This document shows positions 21,512-33,436 of a stretch of 64,000 nt of DNA, piece after piece. Made by a program: the position numbers and the translations under genes. Numbering within the stretch: the stretch's first letter is position 1; each line of letters begins with the position of its first letter. Under the pieces are notes generated by a model. It was given only the letters and a program-made list of their open reading frames with translations, did not search any database and was not told the DNA's origin. The DNA is from Akebia trifoliata (taxonomy: Eukaryota > Streptophyta > Magnoliopsida > Ranunculales > Lardizabalaceae): NCBI GenBank assembly GCA_017979445.1, contig CM030711.1, forward strand, positions 3,162,001 through 3,226,000. The letters run 5' to 3'.

Positions 21512-24500
21512 ATGGCGGGAAGCCTTCAAACCCTCAATTTTAGACCTCCATTGTCTCGCCATGAAGCTTTCTCGCGACGGAAACCATTTTTTTGGGTGAA
21601 TCATCTCCAGTTCTCTCACCGTTCCATTGTTTCTAGCCCTAATTTATTGCTGCCCCGAAAATTCCGCTCGATTTCACGAACTATCAGAGCCACCGAAGGA
21701 TACAATCAGGTTTGGCTTCGTAATTTATCCATCAATCCAACGTTTTTAATTTTGTGTATTTTTTTCATTTTTTGTTATTTTAATGGTTAAAATCGTTATT
21801 TAGTATACATATAATATATATATACTTTTGATTTATAGTTTACGCATTGGTTGAATCTCAGGTTGGTGGCGATGAAAATCAGCACATTAGGATTTCAGAT
21901 TCAGCAAAAGTGATAACTTGGGCAAAACCCTTATTGAATTTCGCAGTCATTAATTTCCTTCCATTAGGTAACATTGCTCTTCTGCTGGGATTAATCCATC
22001 GTTACTTTCGAGAATTCCTATTGGCTTCTGCTATCTACATGGTTTTAACTCTCGTCCGAGACCGAGACGACTCGTACAATACATGTTGGTATCATCCACC
22101 AACGGGACAGATAGACAAGTCAAACGTATCGGATGAGATTTAAAACCCTTGTTCATTTTTCTCATTGTTGAACAAAACAACTCAAATGTCTTGGAAAACT
22201 TGTCCGAGACGACTTGGTCTCGTTCATGGACAAGACGAGACGTCAAAATGAGTTTTAAAACCATGGCTATCTATTGTGCAGTTAGAATTTTAATTTTATG
22301 ATTTATCAAAAAATGTGGGATGGATTTGTTAAAGCTTCAATTTCACATTTGTTGTGAAATTGCGATATCACCTTGAATGTATCATTTTTACTGTCTTCTC
22401 TCACTTTTTCTCTTTTCTTTGTGAGTTTTTTTTTGTCTAGTTTGATCGTATGAGTGCATCAAGAAAAAAAAAAGATGTTTGTTAGGGGTAAATCTCGAGG
22501 AATTGACAGCACTAGAAATTTGCCTTCATATGTGCATTTTATTTCTTAGTTTTCCATTCGTTCATCTCAACATTCTCATCTGTCATATGATGCATTGGGC
22601 ATGTACACTGAATCCGGATGATAAAGAGTAGAGAATAAAGAATGCTTCAGTGCAAGTTGAAGGCTATAAAAGCTGAGCGAAAAGAAAAAATAACATGGAA
22701 TAATGTTATAAGAAAAAAAAAATCGGAAGACATTTACCTTGCCAAAGATATTACATAGATGATGATGTTGATGTTAAGTGTTGTTGTTACATTAATTTGA
22801 TCACTTACCTGAACATCATATAATTTTTGTATTTCTGCTTTTTTGGTTATTGTGTCCTAAAGCATGATAGATCAAGATTGGTCCAATTATTTTCTCTAAG
22901 AACATTTTTCTATAGGAACCAGTTAAATTTGATTTGATATGTGTTTATAATTTTAAATCTTTCTTTTTAGTTTCCTTAATAGTTGCTCTTTTGTCAAAAA
23001 ATATTTTGCAGCTCTTGTTAGTGGAGTAGCACTAGGACTTGCAAATCCTAGTCTTGGTTGTCTTGCCCATAGATATTCTGTGTCAAAATTTAGCACTTTT
23101 GGAATATTTCTTATCTCGGGTAAGATTTTTTTTTCTAAATTGATTCATGCTTTATTTGTCCTATTCTTTTTTAGGCTTACTTTTTGTAATGCTTTCCTCT
23201 TCTCTTGATATAGGGCTAAAGTTGCGGAGTGAGGAAATTGGAGCTGCTACGAAATCATGGCATGTGGGAATGTTTGGGCTAGTATGATCTCAATTCTTAT
23301 ATGCCTTCTGTATTTTAAAGGTTTTTTCTCCCAATCTTTTACGTTGTTCATATCTACATTTTTACCATTGAAACTCTTTTAACTTCAAAATTTTTGTGTA
23401 AAGAGTGAAATACTTATTTCATTCTGCATGTAGTAGTTTAATTACTTCGATTTGGTAGAAAAATGGTTTTTGGGGTGAAAGGATAAGGATATTTTAGTCA
23501 TTTGAATTGGGAGTTATGACATAAATGGAATTACTGAAAAATTATGCTACACTTCTTATTGTTAATTGGTATCTTGTCTATTGAAGTGCCAACTTAGCTA
23601 AGTGGCCGGAGGTGTGGAGTGTTGTTCCCATGTCTTAGGTTCAAACCCCCTTGAAACCAACTTTATTTGCTAACCACTAACCCTAAATAGGAGTAATTCA
23701 GTTTTGTTCTTTTTTTCTATATTCTATCGCTGCTAGTGTCTAGACTTCTAAGCATTTGCTGGCCTTTCTTTGCAGGTTTCTATTCTGTTTTTGAGTCCAT
23801 TCTTTTCAAGGCTTATTTTGCAACTTCAGCTAGCACCCCAAGAATTAGTCACAGGCATGCTGACTAAACTTTAATGCTATAGCATTATGTAGCTTCAGTG
23901 AGAGATGAAATCTTTCTTGAGTTTACTTGTACTGGATTGTTTACAAGTGGTTTAGTAGCTTCTCCTACCTCATGCAGGATTAGCTATTTTTAGCTGCATG
24001 CCAACAACATTGTCAAGTGGAATTGCTTTGACGCAGGTATGCTGATCATACTATATTCTTTCTAATCTAGTTCATTTATTTGTTGTGAGTGTAACAAATG
24101 GTACATATTGCACAATTGCAGCTTGTTGGGGGAAACACTGCTCTGGCGCTAGCAATGACAGTGATATCTAATCTGTTAGGCATTTTGATTGTAAGTGTCT
24201 AGAAACACTTTGTTCGGATTTCGTAGAAAAATTCTGTTTTCTTTTTCCTTGAAAACTCAATCAAATTTTGATTAGAAGCATGTTAAGAGTGTTAGGATTT
24301 GTGTTGCTGGCCATAATATTTGGGATAAGGCATTGATGAAGTATATTTACGTTTGTCTTTACAATTTCCAAGTTGCTTTCCTGTGGAGTCGCATAAAGAA
24401 AAAGTATGCTAAAGATGTTACATTTTAGGTGCCTTTCTCTGTCTCGAAGTTCATAGCGGATGGAGTTGGTGTATCTGTCCCAACTGGGAAACTGTTTAGA

Positions 24501-27500
24501 AGCCTTGTTATCACACTTTTGGTCCCGTTGATTTTGGGGAAGGTATTCTTACTAATTCTCATCTTCTTCATTTATCAACAAAACTAATATCAATGTTTTT
24601 AGATTTTCCGAAAACTTGTTATGCTGACAATCATTTGAATAAAAGTAGTTTTCTGTTTTATAGATGTTACTCTTTGATTGAAAACTCTCATTTCATACAT
24701 TGAAAGTTATTTTTGCGAATAGAGAGGTGAAAAATGAGTTCTCAAATACAGGTGGTCTGCATTAGGGATTGGCTTTGAGTCCATATTTGTTTGTTCTAAT
24801 TATACATATGAAGTAAGTGCTCATATTCAAGAGCATGTACCTTTGTCTATGTTATTTGCGGATGATTTAGTATTTGTTGATAAGACTAAAATGGGAATCG
24901 GCACAAAACTAAATTATGAAGAGAGATGTTAAGAGTCATCTAAGACCGAGGGTGGAGATATTGAGGAAGATGTTGCCCATAGAATCAGAGTTGGGTGGTT
25001 AAAGTGGAGGTGCGCTTCTAGAGTGCTATGTGATAGATGCATACCTATCATACCAAAAGAATTTTTTTATAAAACTCTGGTAAGACCAGCTATGCTTTAT
25101 AGAGCTGAATGTTGGGCAGTTGAGAAACATCATGTTAATAAATTGAGCATAAAAGAGATGATGATGCTAAGATGGATGAGTGAAAAGACTTCGAATGATA
25201 CAATTAGAAATGAATGCATTCGGGAAAATGTAGTAGTAGCTCCAATAGTTGATAAACTAAGATGGTTTGGGCATATTCAACGAATGCTAATTACAGTCCC
25301 AACTAGAAGAAGTTAAAGGTCCTAAAATAGCGAGAAGAAGACCCAAAATAACGTGGATGGACTCACTCTCAAAAATAAAAGACTTGGCTTTGGGCAAAGT
25401 GGAATGGAGGAACATTATTCGTTTAGCCAACTCCAAATCTTTGGGATATTTGGATCTTGGTCATGAGAGCCTTGCATTTGGATGCTCTTTAAGTTGGGAA
25501 ATATTGTCGGCGGGGAAGGTTATGTGATGTTTTGCCATATAGTTTGGATATAAAAGCTTATCTTGATTCCTGACATAGTTTTCAGACACTCAAGGGAAAT
25601 TTCAAAGCACTTGTAGCTAGTAGTTTTAAGGTTGGTTATATGATGCAAACTATGGTGGGAGCACATAGGTTCCATGTGAAAATTGAATTCTTAAAACAGC
25701 CAAACTAATCATTTTTCCATGATAGTATACCAAATTTCTTAACCAAGTTCAAAAAATATTAAAGCCTTGAGAGGAATTTGAATAACTAGTGCTCATGTGT
25801 ACTTAGGAGTATTAATCCGAAATCTTGATTGTGTCACCTCAACGAGGTGGTAAAGTTTGTGTGGTAATACAACAGACCTGGGATCAAAACCCTGTGTGAA
25901 CCCTAATGTGTAGAGCATCTAAGGAGGTATTGTTTTTAGAGGCATGTGAGGCTTATGCCTCGAGGCACACCTCAGAGTGAGGCTCATTAAAAATGTTGTG
26001 AGGCGTTAGGTTGAAACCTAAAAGCAGTAAGGCTTATGCCTCAGACGAAGAGGCTCACAAAAGGCATATGCCTGGTGTGAGGTGTGACTGAGGCATATGC
26101 CTTTTGACTGAGGTTTACACCTCACGTTAGTTTTTTTATTTATTTAAATAATATATTTTTCATATCTTCTTCTTTGTTTTACCAAGTAAGATTTTATAAA
26201 TTTCTTCAACGAAATCGTTTAGTTGATTTAATTTATAAATAATTTTTAGTAGTATTACTACTTAGTGTTATATTGAGGAAGTTATTGAAAAAATAATATT
26301 TACTTATATTTTTGTTACTTACTATTTAAACATAGAATATTTTTTTGTTAAATATAAAATATAAATATTTTATATTATTATTTATCATGATGGATTTAAA
26401 GTTAGTATAAGATTATGTGGATTTGAAATTTGGGAATACGAGGTGGCTATCCTAATTTTTTAATATTAATTATTTCATAAGTTAAGTTATTTATTAAAAA
26501 CTATCATACATGTGATTTTTACGCCTTGAGGTGCTGTTCAGTTGAGTGCCTTGCCTCATGCTTCAGCGCTGAAAACATCAAATAAAATACTAACATGTGT
26601 GCTTGGGTGCATAACCATTCATGCATCTCTGGGTATGCGTATATCAGTGTATATTACCATGTGTATGATAATACACTAAAAGGATAAAGTATACCATTTG
26701 CAATTCTTAATAAGATTAGATATCATGAATTATTGTTTCTTTTCTCTCTCCTTCTTAAAGATCTTAAAAATATGAAAAAAGAAGAGAAAAAAAGTGAAGT
26801 AGCAGACCTTTTGAAAGCTAGCTAAGTCTGAGAAGCACATATCAATGCTCCTACTCTAATTCCGCTCCTTCCATAAACTCCTATCAATGCACATATCTGG
26901 GAAGTACCAGACCTTTGTTTGTTCGTTCGCTTGTTCTGTTCTCTTGAGGACATCCTGTCCTCTTTGTAATAAAAATTTTCCTTATAAAAAAATGCTCCTA
27001 CTCTAGATTTTTTTGCGAGTCATTTTTTCGTGAACATGCCATGTGGCACACTCTTATCAGCCACTGAGTCATGAATGTTTGGCTTGAGCTTTGATGGTTT
27101 TACAGTCCTAAAGTCAACTTGGTTAGTGATTTATAGCCATTGAATAAGAGCACGACAAAAAACACTTGATTCCAATGGATCTATACCTACAAAAAACATA
27201 ATCAAATTCGACGATTAGGAATCAACAATCAGGTTGCCTTTGGGTATGGATGTCCATCAATCTCTGGGTGAAACATCAATAGTTTAGTAGGCCCAAAAGA
27301 GTATGCCACATGGCGTATATTATCCAGCCCATAAACCTAGAGGAAAAGCAACCCCACATAATAAAATTAATGCAACCAAGACTTTTCCCACAGCTCTCTC
27401 ACCTATGAAATATGAGCATAATTATTCTAAGCATGTGTTCTTGATAGCTCCAACAGTTATGCGTGATCCAAACGATGGGTAGTAAGATTTATTGTTTTGA

Positions 27501-30465
27501 TATACAAGTTTAAATAGTTATTAGTATATGCACAAACTCAAAGTTTGTTTGTTTTTTTTGGTCAAAAATTAAATGTGTTTTTTGTAGAGAGGCTTTTCTG
27601 ATTGTGATGTCCAACCCAGTGCATGGCTTTCCACTAGTATATAAATATTCTATGAGATTTACGTGTTTTGTTGATATTTATTGTCTGGTGAGTGGTAATA
27701 CCACAAACCTGGGATAAAGACACCTCTTTCATCTGTTTACATATGAAAAACTCATATATTGTAAGTTGAAAAAAAAAACACTTATATTGCACAGTTTGCA
27801 GGACTTACCTCCTCTCTTATGTACAGGTCTTTCGAGAATGCTTCAATGGTGAGTTTTTCGTTCTTGCCAATTTTCTTCTCGTAGCTTCTTGGTTCTCATT
27901 GTGGCATAAAGAAGAACTACAAATGCATAAGTTGATGGATACTACATGTCTTTGCATACACTACTGATTATTGATCTGATTATTCCTGCAATGTAGGCAT
28001 TAGAGAGTATGTTGATCGGAATGGCGAGTTTTTATCAATGAGTAGTGCAATTCTCCTTAGTCTTGTAAGAGTTGAACCTGGTCCCCTCTTTTCAGTTTCA
28101 GGTTATTTGATAATACGAATCAGAGGCACTGCATTCAAAGTATGATATAAAAGTTGTTACTTTTAATATATGTTTAAGAAAAACACCCAGCATTGGTTAT
28201 GTTTGCATGAACTATAAGATGGAAACCTTTCTGATCTTATGTTGGTATTTGAGAAGCACCTTAAAATTGCAAGCTTGTAGTCCACTATAAAGCTTGAGTG
28301 TGCAGAGTTTTGCCTTACCTTGATAAATCTCACTTATTGTTTTCTTTATTATTAATTTGAATTATAAACTATTAAACTATTGTCAGCGATTTTAGTCTTT
28401 AATCTGGGGATAACATTTGTATTTGGTTTAGGGATCATTCTTTTTAGTCCATTCTAAATCGTTTTGGTTCTGATATTTCAGGTTCCGTGGATGCAAGTGA
28501 GCAGATCAAGGTCTCTGCTGTTGATGGTGAAGCCAGTAGTATTCCTTGCGGCTATTGGGATGGGAATGTATGTTCATTCATTTGCAGTTACTTGACTATA
28601 ACTCTGCTCTTATTATTTCTGAATATTGTTGTTTTATGTTGGGAATTATTTTAAACATAGGTTCTTCTAACTTATGTGGCTTAGCAAGTTTAACGTTTTT
28701 TTTTAAGGGATCATCATCACTGGCATTTACTTATTCCTAAATACTTCATCTTTCCAACCTTAGGGCTGAAACCTGGGCGGGTTGAAGGGCAAACCCAGCC
28801 TCAACCCAAGTAACAAAACCCTCAACTCAACCCGAGCTTGTATGTTACGGACCTAACCCTTGTCATGTTGTGCCCCTGCAGCACTCAAGCTAATCCTTGC
28901 GACCTAGCACTAGTCAATCTTACCCCAGTGTGTTCTATACTCCCAAGTCTCAACTCACTTTGGCACTTGCACGCATACTCAAGAGGATGTGCACACACTT
29001 GTGCTTCACTTGGAAGCTTAAAGAGTGAGTTGTAGCTTCAAAAAACATACAAATCAAGTTATTTTACCTGCCCAATTTATTATAATATTTCCTCTCAGCT
29101 GTTGGCTATCTTTCTCCAAATTTAACTCTACATTCTTTTAAACTGGAGGTTAAGATATCAAACAATAGATTTCCAAAACACTCCATAATTATGCACAGAT
29201 AAGAGTGTTTGGTGAGGGAACCGACACCCACAACTCTTGCTTCCAGCACCACCATTTTTTATTGTCCCTTCTGTCAAAAACAGTTTTTGCACGCATAATT
29301 TTTCTGGACTTACATAGGAATCTTGTAAACTGACAACAAATGATTATGCTGTTGCAGACTCCTGCATATCATCCTATTAGCTTTTAACATACTTGCAGCA
29401 CAAAGCCTCTCAGTCGTCTCTGGTGGTAGGAAATCTGCTTTTGCCGAGAAAGAGAATTTCCGTGCTCTAGTAATTGTTGCCAGCCAGGTCCGTGCATACA
29501 TTTGATATCGTCCATAGTTTCAGTACCCTTGCTAACAAAATAAGCGCATCTGGTTAAATCTAGTCCAATTATAATATAGACTATAGACTATATAGAGAGC
29601 TGCTATTGGCACCCCAAATTTTACTTCACATCCCAAATTCTTAAATTATTTATCACACCCGATTAAAGGTTAAAACGCACCATTAATACATTACAAAAAT
29701 TTGGTTCAAGTTATTATTTCAACATTACAAAGCGTTATAACACTTGTTCAAACAATGTCAGTAGTTGTTTACAATTATGATTAGCCTCATATAAAAACCT
29801 AAGCCAAAAAAACTAGAAATCTAGCAAAACAAACAAGAGCTTCTATTGGCACCCCAATTTTTAATTATTCTCAACCTTCCACTTATTTTCTTTATTTTTA
29901 ATTGGGGCGTAATAAGTAAAAGTTGGGGTGCCAATTGCAGATCTCATAATATAAAGCATAAACCTTATATCAGGATATTTGATGCAAATTAGGAGGTTGG
30001 GTTCCATCTCTGAGTGCGTCTAAAATTAGAAATCAGTCTTACAAACATCCACTAGTAGGCCAAAAAAAATCGTATTAATTGTATGGTCATAGTCATCCAA
30101 TTTTATCATTTTTTTTCTTAGATCTATTTGGTGGGCCTCACTATTCTTTCCACACAACTGACTTTAAATCTTGATATATGATCATCCCTTTGTAGAAAAC
30201 GCTGCCTGTAATGGCAGCAGTTGTAGAACAGCTCCATGGTGCTTTGGGTGAATCCGGGTTGCTAGTTCTTCCTTGCGTAGCTGCACATATTAACCAGGTT
30301 TGTTATAGTATTTGTAAATTTCCTCATTAACTTGTTTCAACTTAAAACTGCAAATTGACTATATTAGCTTACATTGAGTTGGTGGTGTAGATCATTTTCG
30401 ATTCGTTTCTGGTGAACTTCTGGCTTAAGAAGGATCGGTCATTCAACAGTATCAAGGAAGCATGA
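21512..30465 (+). CDS. BASS4: BASS4-type chloroplast sodium/metabolite cotransporter
   Basis: Fourteen coding exons: 21512-21709, 21862-21967, 23012-23119, 23214-23281, 23776-23854, 23978-24036, 24122-24190, 24429-24542, 27827-27848, 27997-28064, 28482-28567, 29358-29487, 30196-30297, 30391-30465. They sum to 1284 nt, 427 aa plus stop, and all phases join. Residues 1-66 are a Ser/Arg-rich, acid-poor chloroplast transit peptide. The rest is a polytopic SBF-like transporter: LALVSGVALGLANP, then SCMPTTLSSGIALTQ (about 192-206), LVGGNTALALAMTVISNLLG, VPTGKLFRSLVITLLVPLIL and LPCVAAHINQ near the C-terminus. The best match from memory is Arabidopsis BASS4 (about 436 aa), a putative envelope sodium-coupled metabolite carrier whose substrate I do not know. 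Intron 5 uses a GC donor. Exon 9 is only 22 nt. Intron 8 (3.28 kb) holds LINE and other repeats and intron 2 holds a hAT MITE, yet the frame is intact. Confidence 0.93.
22038..22265. mobile_element. hAT-type MITE (CATGGTTTTAAA family), copy 2, in BASS4 intron 2
   Basis: This 228-bp element has the ends CATGGTTTTAA and TTTTAAAACCATG and a perfect 8-bp target-site duplication GCTATCTA (22030-22037 and 22266-22273). The interior carries repeated CGAGAC/GTCTCG blocks. It is the inverted sibling of the 229-bp element at 1408-1636. The duplication is perfect, whereas copy 1 has diverged flanks, so this insertion is probably the younger of the two. Confidence 0.9.
23588..23720 (+). mobile_element. 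tRNA-derived SINE-like unit in BASS4 intron 4
   Basis: An A-box-like TTAGCTAAGTGGCCGG is followed about 35 bases later by the B-box-like TTAGGTTCAAACCCCC, the spacing of a tRNA-derived Pol III promoter, then a T-rich tail. The ends and duplication are not resolved. Confidence 0.45.
24755..25470 (+). mobile_element. RTE-type LINE reverse-transcriptase fragment in BASS4 intron 8
   Basis: Same strand as BASS4. The frame includes the catalytic box as PLSMLFADDLVFVDKTK, followed after decay by VRPAMLYRAECWAVEKHHVN, MMMLRWMSEKTSNDTIRNEC and KLRWFGHIQRM, then ARRRPKITWMDSL and LALGKVEWRNIIRLANSKSL: the C-terminal half of a plant RTE polymerase. Frameshifts and stops make it inactive. No target-site duplication was recognised. 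Confidence 0.85.
25820..25920 (+). mobile_element. SINE-like unit in BASS4 intron 8
   Basis: ACGAGGTGGTAAAGTTTGTG (A-box-like) is followed by ACCTGGGATCAAAACCCTGT (B-box-like), with ATACAACAGACC between. Partial relatives are at about 27690-27730 (GGTAATACCACAAACCTGGG) and 18487-18520. Ends unresolved. Confidence 0.4.
25933..26580. mobile_element. Probable DNA-transposon remnant rich in GAGGC palindromes
   Basis: The left part has many GAGGC, GCCTC and AGGCATATGCCT palindromes near TGTTTTTAGAGGCATGTGAG. The right part, complemented, begins TGTTTTCAGCGCTGAAGCAT and has the same GAGGCAAGGC character. The middle is AT-rich. Inverted ends with subterminal repeats suggest a hAT-like non-autonomous element, but no duplication was found. 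Confidence 0.4.
26859..26990 (+). mobile_element. Short LINE-type 3'-end insertion with 15-bp TSD
   Basis: The segment ends in TTTGTAATAAAAATTTTCCT and an A-rich tail, like plant LINE 3' ends, and is bounded by perfect copies of AATGCTCCTACTCTA (26844-26858 and 26991-27005). A long perfect duplication plus A-tail is the signature of target-primed reverse transcription. The body, about 130 bp, is too short to assign to a LINE or SINE family with certainty. Confidence 0.8.
29836..29945. mobile_element. 110-bp inverted-repeat MITE (GGCACCCCAA type) in BASS4 intron 12
   Basis: The left arm GAGCTTCTATTGGCACCCCA pairs with the right arm TTGGGGTGCCAATTGCAGATCTC; the centre includes a second pair, TTTTTAATT / AATTAAAAA. 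A single-ended copy lies just upstream at about 29597 (GCTATTGGCACCCCAAATTT), so two insertions or one rearranged copy occupy this intron. Confidence 0.7.
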
Positions 30466-31284
30466 AGAATGATAAAAGTATGTTAAAGATAATTTGATGA
30501 TTGGCGAAACAGCTCCTCGTCGTCTTCAATGTTGTTGGAACATCAACATTTGGTTGATTACATAAGGTTCTTCTCATATATCATCACCTGTTATTTTCTT
30601 TTGAATGCATATAGCAGGTTGACATTTCCAATAGAAAAGCAAATGATGGGCCTGAGTTTTACTGCCACACCATATACCTAACTTGATCTAGACCATTGAA
30701 ACGGTAGGGCACGTTTGATTATGATCTCATCAGTTGGGTACTTTATAAATGCTGACAGAGCAATCTATGATCATGAGATGGTGAAAGAAGATACGAACAC
30801 ATTTTCACAACAGAATATTGGACTGCAAATCATGGAATGACAGTTTGGCCCGTTCTTGGCCTCGAGTTGAATCGATCCAATGACATAGTTAAGGTTCCTT
30901 TGTTAGAGATCCACATACAACACTGTGGAACTTCAAAATAAATGCGACATGAGAAGCTGTTTAATACAATGAGTTTCCGAGGTGAAGGATCTGAAAGAGA
31001 CTAACAGGAGAGGAGATGAAAGTCTTAAGTGGCTCTGGTTGCAAATCTTTGGTTAACCAAACCCTTCCAAACCGATTTAACAGATAAATAAAAGATATTT
31101 TTCAACCCATAAAAAAAAAATACAAAACTAATTGTTGTTTGTGTTTTATAGTGAATTAATAGATGCCACAGCCCACAATCATATGGTCTCATTTTACATC
31201 AATCATAAACATTTAATTACTTAAAAAAGTCACCTACATTTGTGAAGAACAAAAACCCACTAAAACTGATAGGAAGGTCTTGAC

Positions 31285-31862
31285 TCCAACTTCCATGGTA
31301 TAATTACTCAACTTTATCTTCTTTTTTAATAGGTTACTTGACTTTATCTTCAATTCATTGTTTTCAATCTAAAATTAACCATTTACATAAAACCCTAGAT
31401 TTTTCTATTTAAATTCCATCATTTTTAAATTTCGTCAAAAATCTTGTGCGTCTTCAAACTCTTCAACCTCTAGAGTAATTTTAATTCATTCAACCTTATT
31501 TTCAGCCATCATTTTCTATCTTGCCTCATTTGTAGAAAATTTTAGATTTTTCTGCCTAAAATTTTATCATTTGATATTTTCTCAAAAATTGAATGTTGCC
31601 TTAAGATTTGAAGATTGAATACTTGGAGTAGTTAAAATCTTAAGAGAGATGATGAGAGTAAAAGTTTTTATGTTGGAGATGAATGGTTGAGGAGAAAAAT
31701 CTTGGTTTTGGGCTAGAGGTTGAAGATAAGGTCTTTTGAGTCTTCTTCCCTTAATTGTCTATTTTGAAGGAGGAGGTCAAGGGATGCATGTCATCTGTTT
31801 CAAAACATAAGGGTATTTCTAATATTCAACAAAATGTAGGGGGGCATGTTTAAATCACCCTT
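31285..31862. mobile_element. Foldback element of the GACATGCC family
   Basis: The right end (GGATGCATGTCATCTGTTTC, AAACATAAGGGTATTT, GGGGGGCATGTTTAAATCAC) closely matches the right ends of the elements at 39492-40125 and 38895-39432, and the interior shares the ACCCTAGATTTTTCT and TTGAAGATAAGG blocks. The left terminal arm is more eroded than in the other copies, so the left border is approximate. Confidence 0.55.
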
Positions 31863-32101
31863 AAAAGGATCTGGGATTCACTAATTCCTCCAAAAATATC
31901 ACGCATAGAATACCATTATTGGGTGAATGTTTAGACAGTCGGGCGGTCTTAACGCTTACAACTCTCTCACCCTTTCCAACCACAGATTGGGTTGGTGAGA
32001 GGTCGACTTCCTTCTTTAATAGGCATGTTGTAGAAAACCCCAATTTTTCTAGGGTAACTTCAGATTTTTATTTATTTATTTATTTATTTATTTTTTATAG
32101 T

Positions 32102-32276
32102 GTGACCTCACGATTGGATCTCATATCACACACTTTAATGGTGAAATCGGATAAGAATCATAGATGTTTTTTCACTTGTATGTCAAGGAAAACATCTATG
32201 GTTCCCTTACTTTCACATCTTGTATGTCAAGGAAAACATCAAGGGTGTGGGATGTGAGGTCTAATCTTGAGGTCAC
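32102..32276. mobile_element. 175-bp MITE with GTGACCTCA ends
   Basis: The left end GTGACCTCACGATTGGATCT plus CATATCACACAC pairs with the complement of the right end (GTGACCTCAAGATTAGACCT plus CACATCCCACACC). Inside, AACATCTATGGTT and its near-complement AATCATAGATGTTTT, plus two copies of TTGTATGTCAAGGAAAACAT, form a second hairpin. Confidence 0.75.
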
Positions 32277-33436
32277 TTCAACATTATTCATTTTATTTTA
32301 TTTTATGGGTGAACTGGATTTAAATGTACGACCTCAAAATTACTTTGCAAAGTGTCAAACCAACTGAGCCTCATTTCCACGATAACTTAATGGTCCATTT
32401 AGTAAACTTTTTCTTTCTTAATGCCAATACCTCTTGAAGATCCAAATGGTCAAGTCATGATTGATACTTCAATTCATTAAAATCAACCTTTTATTCAATC
32501 CGTCTAGATCGTATTTTTACAGCTGTCGAGATCAATAATTGTAAATCGCTATGAATCATTGAGATCAACCACTCAAATCATTGATCTCGAAAATTTAAAT
32601 CATGATCTTGATCTCGACGAATTGAATAGTTGATCTCAAGGTTCATTTAAAAAAATGGCTCTACCGCACGGTCTATTAAGTAATTTTCTCTAAAAATATC
32701 TATCACAGATCTCACTTCTCAATCAAATATGAGTAAAAAAAAAAAGCTATAGATATTCAAAGTTGATTGTCTCTGTACCCAATGGAAACATTCATCATGT
32801 CTAGAAAATTTTCAACAAAAAATCATTCTCTATTGTTTGATGCGGAAAACTATAGGACTTTTTGGTGGAAAAACTATCTTGAAAATATGACACCCACTTA
32901 CCCTAAAAATTTGTTCAAATGGGTGCACTGAGTGTAAAAGGTGGGTCCAAATAGAACAACCCAAATTTTTTCTAAGCACAAGTACAGTGCATCTGATATT
33001 TTTAAGCCTCGTTGGGTTTCTACCTCATGTCTGGAACAAGTAGATAATGACAGTCACACAAAGGTGAAACCCCACATCTACCTTAAGATCAAACAAGACA
33101 ACCATTAAACCCATCACCATCAACCAAAGTCCTTCCCACTTTACCAAAAACAGAGTGTGAAAAGCTTAATTCTTCCAAGGAGATCCTTCAAGTAAGCTTC
33201 CTCATTCTCTTTTCTTTCTCCCCATTGTTGTTGAAACTTATTTAATTATTATACTCAAGCATGATTTCTATATTTTTCTCTTTTTAATCTTATTTTTCTG
33301 TTTTTTTTTTCTTTTCTACTCCCCATATTGTTCTTGAAACTTAATTAATTATTATACTCAGGCATGTTTTTTATTTATATATATATTTTTGATGTCCTGT
33401 TAAAGATGTGATCTTGATATAGAGTAATTTACAGGA

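Larger units (their letters stand above)
30466..33436. other. BASS4 3' flank and hydrolase 5' flank
   Basis: No additional gene recognised. The stretch holds the BASS4 3' untranslated region, a foldback element at about 31285-31862, a 175-bp MITE at 32102-32276, and an AT-rich region with repeated GATCTCGA/TCGAGATC blocks at 32520-32640. A likely 5' untranslated exon of the hydrolase ends near 33191 at a donor (A|GTAAGC), with the matching acceptor TTACAG at 33434, two bases before the start codon; this untranslated intron is inferred. Confidence 0.5.

Noticed and set aside
21847..22143. Extended open frame after BASS4 exon 2
   Set aside because: Only the first part is exon; the rest is intron containing a hAT MITE, as shown by the phase-correct join to exon 3 at 23012.
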